7,403 bases of DNA, taken from Gammaproteobacteria bacterium (GTDB lineage Bacteria > Pseudomonadota > Gammaproteobacteria > UBA9214). Under the pieces are notes generated by a model. That model ran no database searches. It worked only from the letters and a program-made list of their open reading frames with translations, and was not told the origin of the DNA. The stretch spans positions 1 to 7,403 of the forward strand of contig JAUVNM010000084.1 in the NCBI GenBank assembly GCA_030599705.1, read 5' to 3'. Shown here piece by piece: positions 1 through 5,583 of this stretch. The position numbers and the translations under genes are program-made. Position 1 is the stretch's first letter, and every line of letters begins with the position of its first letter.

Positions 1-4
1 AATC

Positions 5-30
5 GTCATTCCCGCGCAGGCGGGAATGAC
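5..30. repeat. Short palindromic intergenic repeat (dRS3-like core)
   Basis: A perfect 11-bp inverted repeat (GTCATTCCCGC at 5-15, GCGGGAATGAC at 20-30) surrounds a 4-base loop. Its core, ATTCCC-N8-GGGAAT, matches the pattern of the neisserial dRS3 repeat, and similar palindromes are widespread in proteobacterial intergenic DNA. Only this one copy is in the window, so its dispersed nature is inferred from resemblance. It lies about 75 bp upstream of the HIT gene. No T-tract follows, so it is not an obvious terminator. Confidence 0.75.
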
Positions 31-104
31 TATAGAAATAGAATGTCCTGGTTTTCTCTGTGTCTCTGCGGCTAACAGAATTTTTGCGATAAAGAGGGGT
101 TGTG

Positions 105-449
105 ATGACAGACTGCTTATTCTGCAAGATGGTTTCCGGGGAAATCCAGCCGGATGTGGTGTATGAGGACGAGGATGTGCTGGCGTTCCGGGATGTGAAC
201 CCGCAGGCACCGACGCATGTCCTGGTGATTCCGAAGAACCATATCGCGACCACCAACGACCTGGATGCCGATAATGTTCACCTCGTCAGCAAGTGTTACC
301 TGGCGGCGCGGCAGATTGCGGCGGATGCCGGCATTGCCGAGCGCGGTTATCGCATGGTCATGAACTGCAATCCCGAGGCCGGACAGTCGGTGTATCACAT
401 CCATTTGCACCTGCTCGGCGGGCGCCCGATGAACTGGCCCCCGGGCTAG
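105..449 (+). CDS. HIT-family (HINT-type) nucleotide-binding hydrolase
   Basis: This is a small cytosolic histidine-triad protein of the HINT branch, whose members hydrolyse purine nucleoside phosphoramidates and adenylylated substrates. Counting from the upstream GTG at 102, an N-terminal CxxC pair is at C5/C8, the typical HINT stretch VVYEDEDVLAFRDVNPQAP follows, then IPKNH near residue 47. The triad H-I-H-L-H-L is at H99, H101 and H103, with the middle to third His expected to be nucleophile and general base. The length of 114 aa is normal. A GAGG element (94-97) favours ATG 105 (7 nt spacing) over GTG 102. The gene converges on rsgA across a 55-bp GC-rich gap. The family is certain; the physiological substrate cannot be read from the sequence. 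Confidence 0.93.
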   Translation: MTDCLFCKMVSGEIQPDVVYEDEDVLAFRDVNPQAPTHVLVIPKNHIATTNDLDADNVHLVSKCYLAARQIAADAGIAERGYRMVMNCNPEAGQSVYHIHLHLLGGRPMNWPPG

Positions 450-496
450 ATGTAGGACCCGCGCCCCGCGGGGAAAGGCAGTCCCGGCCGGGGGCC
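436..496. repeat. Nested GC-rich inverted repeat between convergent genes
   Basis: A perfect 9-bp inverted repeat (GGCCCCCGG at 436-444, CCGGGGGCC at 488-496) encloses the palindrome CCCCGCGGGG (464-473) and a GGAC/GTCC pair (455-458, 481-484). A separate palindrome, CCCGGCCGGG, lies at 483-492. The outer left arm is inside the last codons of the HIT gene and the right arm ends 8 bp before the rsgA stop codon. It is well placed to slow or stop convergent transcription, but neither side has a U-tract, so a standard intrinsic terminator is not supported. Confidence 0.5.
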
Positions 497-504
497 GTGA
501 ATCC

Positions 505-1446
505 CTAGGTGGACTGGCTGGCAACAACCAGCTGCCGGTAACTCTCCAGCCGTCGCGGGCTGACCCGGTTTTGTTGTACCGCGCCGGCCACGGCGCATTC
601 CGGCTCGGCAAGGTGCCGGCAGTTGTGAAACTTGCACTGTCCCAAGTAGTTATGAAATTCTCTGAAGCTGGATTCTAGTTCGCTGGCAGTGGCATGCCCG
701 AGCCGGAAGTCGCGTACTCCGGGCGAGTCAATCAGGTTGCCGCCCCCGGGCAACTTGTAGAGCGTGGTCGCGGTTGTGGTGTGGCGCCCCTGGCCCGAGG
801 CTGCCGACAGTTTGCCGATGGCAATGTCCAGTGCCGGCAGCAGGTGCTTGATTAACGATGACTTGCCGACACCTGACTGGCCTACCAGGATGCTGGTCCT
901 GCCGGTCAGTGCCTGTTCCAGCTCCGGCATGCCGGTATTGTTCATTGCGCTGGTGTACAGGACCCGGTAACCAATCCCGGCGTAGTCAGCGACCCGCTGT
1001 TCGAGCGCTGCACGCGCACTGCTGTCGAGCAGGTCGGTCTTGTTGATGACCAGCAGCGGTTGTACCCCGACCAGTTCGGCGGCCACGATGTATTTATCCA
1101 CCAGGTATTCATCGAGTGGCGGATCTGTTGCTGCGACAATCACGATCTGGTCAAGGTTGGCGGCAAGCGGGCGCGTGCGGTTTTCGCTATCGGCACGGCT
1201 CAGAACGCTGTCACGGGCCTCGATGCGGATAACGACACCGGTGCCGTCGCCGGCCGGTTCCCAAGCGATACGGTCACCGCAGACGATGGGGTCGAGATTG
1301 CGGCGTGACACACAACGAACCAGCGCGCCGTGGCTGTCCTCGATCAGCAGGGACTTGCCGTAGTTGACGATGACGACCCCGTTGCGGGTGGTGCTAGTGG
1401 TGTGGTTTCGGGCAGGTGGGTTGGAAGATGCTTTACTGGAAGACAT
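505..1446 (-). CDS. rsgA: Small ribosomal subunit biogenesis GTPase RsgA
   Basis: RsgA is a circularly permuted GTPase that binds the 30S subunit late in assembly and checks decoding-centre maturation. All hallmarks are present: an OB-fold region near residues 23-80, then GTPase motifs in permuted order: G4 NKTD (135-138), G5-like TSA (165-167), G1 GQSGVGKS (189-196), the switch GRHTTT (220-225) and G3 DSPG (240-243). The C-terminal zinc knuckle C271-x4-C276-x-H278-x5-C284 has the same spacing as E. coli YjeQ/RsgA. At 313 aa it is shorter than the roughly 350-aa E. coli protein, mainly in the N-terminal extension. The ATG at 1446 lies 13 nt after the pterin dehydratase stop codon, with no clear Shine-Dalgarno. 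It is the last gene of the four-gene minus-strand operon. Confidence 0.97.
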   Translation of the reverse strand: MSSSKASSNPPARNHTTSTTRNGVVIVNYGKSLLIEDSHGALVRCVSRRNLDPIVCGDRIAWEPAGDGTGVVIRIEARDSVLSRADSENRTRPLAANLDQIVIVAATDPPLDEYLVDKYIVAAELVGVQPLLVINKTDLLDSSARAALEQRVADYAGIGYRVLYTSAMNNTGMPELEQALTGRTSILVGQSGVGKSSLIKHLLPALDIAIGKLSAASGQGRHTTTATTLYKLPGGGNLIDSPGVRDFRLGHATASELESSFREFHNYLGQCKFHNCRHLAEPECAVAGAVQQNRVSPRRLESYRQLVVASQST

Positions 1447-1459
1447 TCAGGAACGGCGG

Positions 1460-1810
1460 CTATTCTGTTGCCGGCAACAGGGCATCGACCCTGGCGGCAC
1501 AGATAAAATCATTTTCAGAGAGACCGCCAATGGCATGGGTGCTGTACCTGACGTGACAGCGGTTATAGCCGACCTCGATGTCCGGGTGATGGTCTTCCGC
1601 ATGGGCTATCCATGCCAGTGCGTTGACGAACGCCATGGTCTGGTAATAATTCTTGAAGCGGTAGGTGCGGCTGATTTCCTTGCCGTCTGCCGCGATTGAC
1701 CAGTCGGAGTGCAGTTTGGTGAGCAGTTCACCCGCCTGTTCGGCATTGAGCGGGTCCACGCCGCCCTCGCAGGGCTTGCAATGCTTGTCGGTGAGGTCGC
1801 ATCCCGCCAT
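1460..1810 (-). CDS. phhB: Pterin-4a-carbinolamine dehydratase (PCD/DCoH family)
   Basis: Family members dehydrate 4a-hydroxytetrahydropterin to quinonoid dihydropterin, recycling the cofactor of aromatic amino acid hydroxylases. Counting from an alternative GTG at 1819, the protein has the usual N-terminal cysteine segment HCKPCEGG (13-20), YRFKNYYQTMAFVNALAWIA leading to DHHPD (H77, H78, P79), and STHAIGGLSENDF with H95. The 18-residue spacing between the first catalytic His and the last matches mammalian DCoH (His61 and His79). The start is ambiguous: GTG 1819 overlaps the upstream stop as GTGA, while ATG 1810 begins 5 nt after it and gives a more typical N-terminus (116 aa); neither has a strong ribosome binding site. 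No phenylalanine hydroxylase gene is in the window, so the physiological partner is unknown. Confidence 0.93.
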   Translation of the reverse strand: MAGCDLTDKHCKPCEGGVDPLNAEQAGELLTKLHSDWSIAADGKEISRTYRFKNYYQTMAFVNALAWIAHAEDHHPDIEVGYNRCHVRYSTHAIGGLSENDFICAARVDALLPATE

Positions 1811-1815
1811 GACAG

Positions 1816-2097
1816 TCACTTGAAATGATAGTACTGCGTGTTCAGGTAATTGATGACGTCGTTGGTCTCCTCATCAAACCACGTGAGTCCCAGGTTGGTC
1901 TCGCAGCGCCTGACCTGTTTCTGCAATGCGCCCAGTGTCGTGACCCGTGGGTCCTCGCGCGTATACATGCTGTCATCGTGACAGCCGGTACAATTCCGTT
2001 CTGTCAGGGTCCTGCCGTTCTCCAGGTCGGCTATTGCTGCCGTCTGTGCCAGCAGCATGATCAGTGCAGTGATCAGGCGGGCCAGGTTATTGTTCAT
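1816..2097 (-). CDS. Small exported monohaem cytochrome c
   Basis: A 93-aa precursor with a Sec signal peptide (basic N-terminus, hydrophobic core to about residue 21, likely cleavage after AIA near residue 23) leaves a periplasmic domain of about 70 aa. One haem-binding motif C36-T-G-C39-H40 is present. It is followed by a conserved-looking block (DDSMYTREDPRVTTLGALQKQ as 41-61, then C65, WFDEE, and DVINYLN near the end). This layout resembles small cytochromes linked to periplasmic electron transfer, but I cannot name a specific partner. The only Met after the haem motif is M44, just four residues from H40, and the only other His is H91, so the sixth ligand is unclear. Its ATG overlaps the protease stop as ATGA, and its stop overlaps or abuts the pterin dehydratase start, so translational coupling is likely. 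Confidence 0.88.
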   Translation of the reverse strand: MNNNLARLITALIMLLAQTAAIADLENGRTLTERNCTGCHDDSMYTREDPRVTTLGALQKQVRRCETNLGLTWFDEETNDVINYLNTQYYHFK

Positions 2098-3362
2098 AGT
2101 GCTCCCCCCGTGGTGGCTTCCTGCAGTCTACCGGATATATGCGAGATCCGCACCGGTGCCGGCGGGTGCGAATCATGAAAGGCGGAATACAGCGGGTCCG
2201 GTGTCAGGGTGCTCGCGTTTTCCCGGTACATCTTCACCAGTGCCGTGACCAGGTCGTGTCCGCTGGACTGGGTGACGGCATAGGCATCGGCCTCGAATTC
2301 GTGCTTGCGCGACAACCGCGCCAGCAGCGGGTGGAGGAAAAAGGTGAACACCGGGGCCGCCATCATGAACAGCATCAGGGCCATATAGTCGGATGGCAGG
2401 GAAACCCCCAGGCCGCTATAGAACCAGCCTTGTCCCGCGAGCCAGCCGAGCAGGGCCAGCCCCGCGAGGCTCAGGGCGGCCATGGATGCCAGGCGTTTCT
2501 GGATATGCTTCAGCTTGAAGTGCCCGAGTTCGTGTGCGAGCACTGCCTCGATCTCCTCGGGTTCCAGGCTGTCCACCAGAGTATCGAAGAACACGATGCG
2601 CTTGTTGCGTCCGAAGCCGGTGAAGTAGGCATTGCCGTGACCGGAGCGTTTGGAACCGTCCATGACGAATATCCCCTTGCTGCGGAAACCGCACTTGTCG
2701 AGCAGGGCCTGGATGCGGGCCTCGAGGGTTTCATTCTCGAGTGGCGAGAACTTGTTGAATAACGGCGCGATCACGGCAGGATAGGCCCAGAACATGACGA
2801 GTGTAAAACCCATCCACACCAGCCATACATACAGCCACCAGAGATCGCCGGATACCCCCATGATCCACAGGGCAACGGCCAGCATCGGTGCGCCGATGGC
2901 CAGCATGAGCAGTACCTGCTTGACAAGATCGGTAACGAACACGCCCGGTGTTGTACGGTTGAAGCCGAAGCGCTCCTCGATCACAAAGGTGTGATAGAGG
3001 TCGAAGGGCAGGTCCAGCAGGCCCATGATGAGCATGGCGCTCAGCATGAAGCCGACGCCGGTGGAGAGTGGTCCGAAACCGAAACTGCGCCAGGACTGGT
3101 CCAGCCAGTCCAGCCCGCCACCGAGCGTCCATGCCAGCAGCAGGACACTTCCATAGACCAGCTGGATTATCCCGAAGCGGATATTGGTTACGGTGTAATC
3201 AGCAGCCTTGTGGTGTTCATCCAGTGCGACACGTGAGGAAAATGCTGGCGGCACCTGTTTGCGGTGGGCGCTGACATGCGCCTGCTGGCGCCGGTCAAGC
3301 CAGAGCTGGACCAGGACCGATGCGAGGAGTGCGGCGATGAACAGGGTGGTGAAGGTTTCCAT
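2094..3362 (-). CDS. Ste24/CAAX prenyl protease 1-type M48 membrane metallopeptidase
   Basis: This polytopic inner-membrane zinc protease belongs to the M48A (Ste24) group. Residues are counted from ATG 3362 (422 aa). There is an N-terminal membrane segment (ETFTTLFIAALLASVLVQLW), the Ste24-like ERFGFNRTTP at about 130-139, several hydrophobic helices, the zinc motif HELGH at 277-281, and a HEFEADAYA block near 354-362 whose first Glu should be the third zinc ligand. A C-terminal DSHPPAPVRI motif is typical of the group. Bacteria lack CAAX-prenylated proteins, so a membrane-protein quality-control role is more plausible than CAAX processing; this is inference. A longer reading from TTG 3422 would run across the orn promoter and adds no family-like residues, so ATG 3362 is preferred. 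It is the first gene of the operon. Confidence 0.93.
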   Translation of the reverse strand: METFTTLFIAALLASVLVQLWLDRRQQAHVSAHRKQVPPAFSSRVALDEHHKAADYTVTNIRFGIIQLVYGSVLLLAWTLGGGLDWLDQSWRSFGFGPLSTGVGFMLSAMLIMGLLDLPFDLYHTFVIEERFGFNRTTPGVFVTDLVKQVLLMLAIGAPMLAVALWIMGVSGDLWWLYVWLVWMGFTLVMFWAYPAVIAPLFNKFSPLENETLEARIQALLDKCGFRSKGIFVMDGSKRSGHGNAYFTGFGRNKRIVFFDTLVDSLEPEEIEAVLAHELGHFKLKHIQKRLASMAALSLAGLALLGWLAGQGWFYSGLGVSLPSDYMALMLFMMAAPVFTFFLHPLLARLSRKHEFEADAYAVTQSSGHDLVTALVKMYRENASTLTPDPLYSAFHDSHPPAPVRISHISGRLQEATTGGAL

Positions 3363-3404
3363 GTAACGCAACGTTTCCAATTGTGATGCGCTGAGATTAG
3401 CCTC

Positions 3405-3413
3405 TGGTACAAT
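3405..3413 (+). promoter_or_regulatory. Candidate extended -10 promoter for orn
   Basis: TGGTACAAT (3405-3413) combines a TG dinucleotide with a 5-of-6 match to TATAAT and lies 38 bp before the orn ATG. No good -35 hexamer is found at 16-18 bp spacing, which is tolerated by extended -10 promoters. Transcription would begin near 3420. Confidence 0.45.
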
Positions 3414-3451
3414 GCGGCACAACCATAATATTGAAAGGGATGAAAGGCTCC

Positions 3452-3997
3452 ATGACGCAAGATGCCACTAATCTGATCTGGATCGATCTGGAAATGACCG
3501 GGCTGGATACAACCTCCGACCTGATTATTGAAATCGCGACCATTGTCACCAACAGTAAGCTGGAAATTCTCGAGGAGGGACCGGTCCTGGCCATCCATCA
3601 GCAGGACGCGGCGCTGAATGCCATGGATGAGTGGAACACCAGCCAGCATGGCAAGTCCGGCCTGACCGAGCGGGTGCGCAAAAGCACGATTAACGAGGCC
3701 GGTGCCGAACGCCAGACGATCGATTTCCTGTCGAAATATCTTGCGGAAGGTGACTCCCCGATGTGCGGCAACAGCATCTGCCAGGACCGGCGGTTCCTCG
3801 CGCGGTGCATGCCGGAGCTGGAGCGGTTCTTTCATTACCGTAACCTCGATGTCAGTACCCTGAAGGAACTGGCGGCCCGCTGGGCGCCGGACATTTTGAA
3901 GGGTTTCAAGAAGGGCGGCACCCATCTGGCCCTGGATGACACCAGGGACTCGATCCGCGAACTGCAGTATTACCGCGAGCACCTGTTCAGGATATAA
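3452..3997 (+). CDS. orn: Oligoribonuclease (DEDDh 3'-5' exoribonuclease)
   Basis: Orn degrades 2- to 5-nt RNAs and dinucleotides such as pGpG to mononucleotides, finishing mRNA decay and c-di-GMP turnover in the cytosol. The 181-aa protein matches the E. coli enzyme throughout: it opens with NLIWIDLEMTGLD and has ICGNS-like MCGNSICQDRRF, then LDVSTLKELAARW. All DEDDh residues are at the E. coli positions: D12, E14, D112, H158 and D163. ATG 3452 is chosen because it gives the E. coli-like N-terminus and has GAAAGG (3442-3447) 4 nt upstream; the in-frame ATG 3440 and TTG 3431 would add MKG-type residues lacking in homologues. It is divergent from the protease operon. Confidence 0.98.
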   Translation: MTQDATNLIWIDLEMTGLDTTSDLIIEIATIVTNSKLEILEEGPVLAIHQQDAALNAMDEWNTSQHGKSGLTERVRKSTINEAGAERQTIDFLSKYLAEGDSPMCGNSICQDRRFLARCMPELERFFHYRNLDVSTLKELAARWAPDILKGFKKGGTHLALDDTRDSIRELQYYREHLFRI

Positions 3998-4078
3998 GTA
4001 GGTTGGGCTGAGCTTGCGAAGCCCAACGAGAGGTCGCGCGGTACGGCGTTAGGCTTCACGTTGTTCAGCCCAACCTAC
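3998..4078. repeat. 81-bp palindromic intergenic repeat after orn
   Basis: A perfect 14-bp terminal inverted repeat (GTAGGTTGGGCTGA at 3998-4011, TCAGCCCAACCTAC at 4065-4078) starts on the base after the orn stop codon. Inside it, GAAGCCCAACG (4018-4028) pairs with CGTTAGGCTTC (4047-4057) with one mismatch, allowing a long hairpin. The left half can also fold alone (GTTGGGCT at 4002-4009 with AGCCCAAC at 4020-4027). Elements with GTAGGTTGGGCT ends are familiar as dispersed repeats in proteobacterial genomes. No coding sequence lies inside. A T-tract is lacking, so terminator function is uncertain, although RNA 3'-end protection is possible. Confidence 0.75.
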
Positions 4079-4111
4079 AGATTTTCCCTGTGGGAGAGGA
4101 GACTTGTATGG

Positions 4112-4140
4112 CAGACAGGTGTGCGTCCGCGTTCTACAAT
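4112..4140 (+). promoter_or_regulatory. Candidate sigma-70 promoter for the aquaporin gene
   Basis: CAGACA (4112-4117, 4 of 6 to TTGACA) and TACAAT (4135-4140, 5 of 6 to TATAAT) are separated by exactly 17 bp. Transcription would start near 4147, giving a leader of about 48 nt before ATG 4195. The leader carries AGGGGAA (4182-4188) as ribosome binding site, 6 nt before the start. Confidence 0.4.
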
Positions 4141-4194
4141 CAGTCCGGAAGACAGGGCAGGTTTCCATAACAATCAACAACAGGGGAATGATTC

Positions 4195-4896
4195 ATGCCA
4201 TTAGCCAATCGTGTGGTTGCGGAGTTTATCGGGACATTCTGGCTGGTACTGGGAGGTTGCGGCAGTGCGGTACTGGCGGCGGGGTTCCCGGATGTGGGGA
4301 TCGGCCTGCTGGGCGTTGCACTGGCCTTCGGCCTGACGGTGCTGACCATGGCGTACGCCATCGGGCACATCTCGGGCTGTCACCTGAACCCGGCCGTTTC
4401 CGTCGGACTGCTGGTCGGGGGGCGTTTCAAGGCGGCAGACCTGCTGCCCTATGTTGTGGCGCAGGTGCTGGGCGGTATCGTTGCGGCCATGACGCTGTAC
4501 TTTATCGCCAGCGGCAATGCGGACTTCAGTCTTTCTGACGGACTGGCTTCCAACGGCTACGGCGAACATTCACCCGGTAACTATACCCTGGCATCCTGTT
4601 TCCTCACCGAGGTGGTGATGACCTTCATGTTCCTGCTGGTTATCCTCGGGGCCACGGACAAGCGCGTACCGGCCGGCTTTGCACCGATTGCCATCGGCCT
4701 GTGCCTGACACTGATCCACCTGATCAGTATCCCCGTGACCAATACCTCGGTAAATCCGGCACGCAGCACCGGGCCGGCGCTGCTTGTGGGCGACTGGGCG
4801 ACGGCGCAGCTGTGGATGTTCTGGGTCGCACCACTTGTCGGCGCAGCACTTGCCGGCGTTGTCTATCGCTGGCTGGGCAACGAGGACACCGCCTGA
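4195..4896 (+). CDS. aqpZ: Aquaporin Z-type water channel
   Basis: AqpZ is a tetrameric inner-membrane water channel of the MIP family. The 233-aa length is normal and about six membrane helices are visible, with both pore half-helices: NPA at 65-67 and NPAR at 187-190. The aromatic/arginine filter is of the water-selective type: F45, H175, T184 and R190, matching E. coli F43, H174, T183 and R189. This argues against a glycerol facilitator, which would have a smaller residue in place of His. The stretch GHISGCHLNPAVSVGLLVGG and ISIPVTNTSVNPARSTGPAL are close to E. coli. The start has a good AGGGGAA ribosome binding site. It appears monocistronic, bounded on both sides by palindromic repeats. 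Confidence 0.96.
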   Translation: MPLANRVVAEFIGTFWLVLGGCGSAVLAAGFPDVGIGLLGVALAFGLTVLTMAYAIGHISGCHLNPAVSVGLLVGGRFKAADLLPYVVAQVLGGIVAAMTLYFIASGNADFSLSDGLASNGYGEHSPGNYTLASCFLTEVVMTFMFLLVILGATDKRVPAGFAPIAIGLCLTLIHLISIPVTNTSVNPARSTGPALLVGDWATAQLWMFWVAPLVGAALAGVVYRWLGNEDTA

Positions 4897-4962
4897 ACTA
4901 TAATCTTGAAGAAGGTTTGATGTGTCGTATTTCGTCATTCGATAGTGGCTCAGTTTGTACCA

Positions 4963-5018
4963 GGCCGAATTTGTCGGCCCTACAAAGAACGGTATTGTAG
5001 GGCGGAATTTATTCCGCC
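4963..5018. repeat. Palindromic repeat with three small hairpins
   Basis: Three inverted repeats are packed together: GGCCGA (4963-4968) with TCGGCC (4974-4979); CCCTACA (4978-4984) with TGTAGGG (4996-5002); and GGCGGAA (5001-5007) with TTCCGCC (5012-5018). The middle stem shares bases with the outer two, so either the middle or the flanking pair forms. Units with TGTAGGGCGGAATTTATTCCGCC-like ends occur as dispersed repeats in other proteobacteria, from general recollection. The element ends 8 bp before the ribosome binding site of the next gene. Confidence 0.65.
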
Positions 5019-5039
5019 AAGCAGCCAGGGGAAAGTATC

Positions 5040-5531
5040 ATGTTGAACAGGGTTGGGTTTGCAATTATTCCGGGGCTGTTCTCCGTTTTTCTTTTGCAAC
5101 CGGCCGTTGCCATGCCCCCGCAGGAGGGCGCGGGGCAGATGAAAATCATCTACGTCATCACGGACGAACAGAAACTCTATGCCTGGGAGGGCAACAAGCT
5201 GGTTTATGAGTTCGACGTGGTGACCGGGCGGCCCGGCAAGGAGACGGTCCCCGGGGTGTTCCAGATCTTCAGGAAACACAAGGACTACACCAGCAAGACC
5301 TATGGATCGGAGATGCCGTATACCATGTTCTTCTCCGAAGACGGCAAGGCCATCCATGGAACCCACTGGGCCACACTTCGGTCGTATATACATACCTATG
5401 TAAACGAGTCGGTCGGATCCATGGGTTGTGTCGGCCTGACGGATGAAGACGCCGAGGCGATGTTCAACTGGGCGCCGAAAAATACCCGCATTGTCATCCT
5501 GGAGGAAGAACCGGAAGATTCGGAAGAATAA
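5040..5531 (+). CDS. Exported YkuD-domain protein (L,D-transpeptidase family), divergent
   Basis: YkuD-fold enzymes use a catalytic Cys to form 3-3 peptidoglycan cross-links or attach proteins to the wall in the periplasm; some members are hydrolases. The 163-aa precursor has a signal peptide (hydrophobic 6-20, cleavage likely after AVA at 24). The mature domain starts with MKIIYVITDEQKLYAWEGNK, a usual YkuD beta-strand opening, then VVTGRPG. The catalytic region has H106-G-T and S127-M-G-C130-V-G-L, so the His and Cys are kept. The residue after the hydrophobic position, normally Arg or Asn, is Gly132, and the H-to-S spacing (20 residues between) is slightly long. The C-terminus is very acidic. 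ATG 5040 has AGGGGAAA (5027-5034) at good spacing. It lies 49 bp before a second YkuD gene. Substrate is unknown. Confidence 0.85.
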   Translation: MLNRVGFAIIPGLFSVFLLQPAVAMPPQEGAGQMKIIYVITDEQKLYAWEGNKLVYEFDVVTGRPGKETVPGVFQIFRKHKDYTSKTYGSEMPYTMFFSEDGKAIHGTHWATLRSYIHTYVNESVGSMGCVGLTDEDAEAMFNWAPKNTRIVILEEEPEDSEE

Positions 5532-5583
5532 TGACTGATGGTATTGTGAATGTTGTTAGGGAAACTCTGATAATCCGTCAGTG

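Noticed and set aside
117..611. Minus-strand frame opposite the HIT gene
   Set aside because: Antisense shadow of two well-supported genes, without recognisable domain.
2139..2762. Plus-strand frame opposite the M48 protease
   Set aside because: Shadow of a protease with all catalytic motifs intact; low-complexity Gln/Gly/Glu-rich translation.
3363..3422. Longer N-terminus for the M48 protease from TTG 3422
   Set aside because: The extra 20 residues do not resemble the family, and the segment overlaps the likely orn promoter; ATG 3362 starts directly with the first membrane helix.
3431..3451. Upstream orn starts at TTG 3431 or ATG 3440
   Set aside because: Only ATG 3452 gives an N-terminus and catalytic residue numbering equal to E. 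coli Orn, and GAAAGG is correctly spaced for it.
3188..3982. Long minus-strand frame opposite orn
   Set aside because: It lies opposite a fully conserved orn gene and overlaps the protease start; it has no family features and is a GC-rich shadow frame.
3998..4078. Intrinsic terminator for orn
   Set aside because: The stem is long but no T-tract follows on either strand, so it is reported as a repeat.
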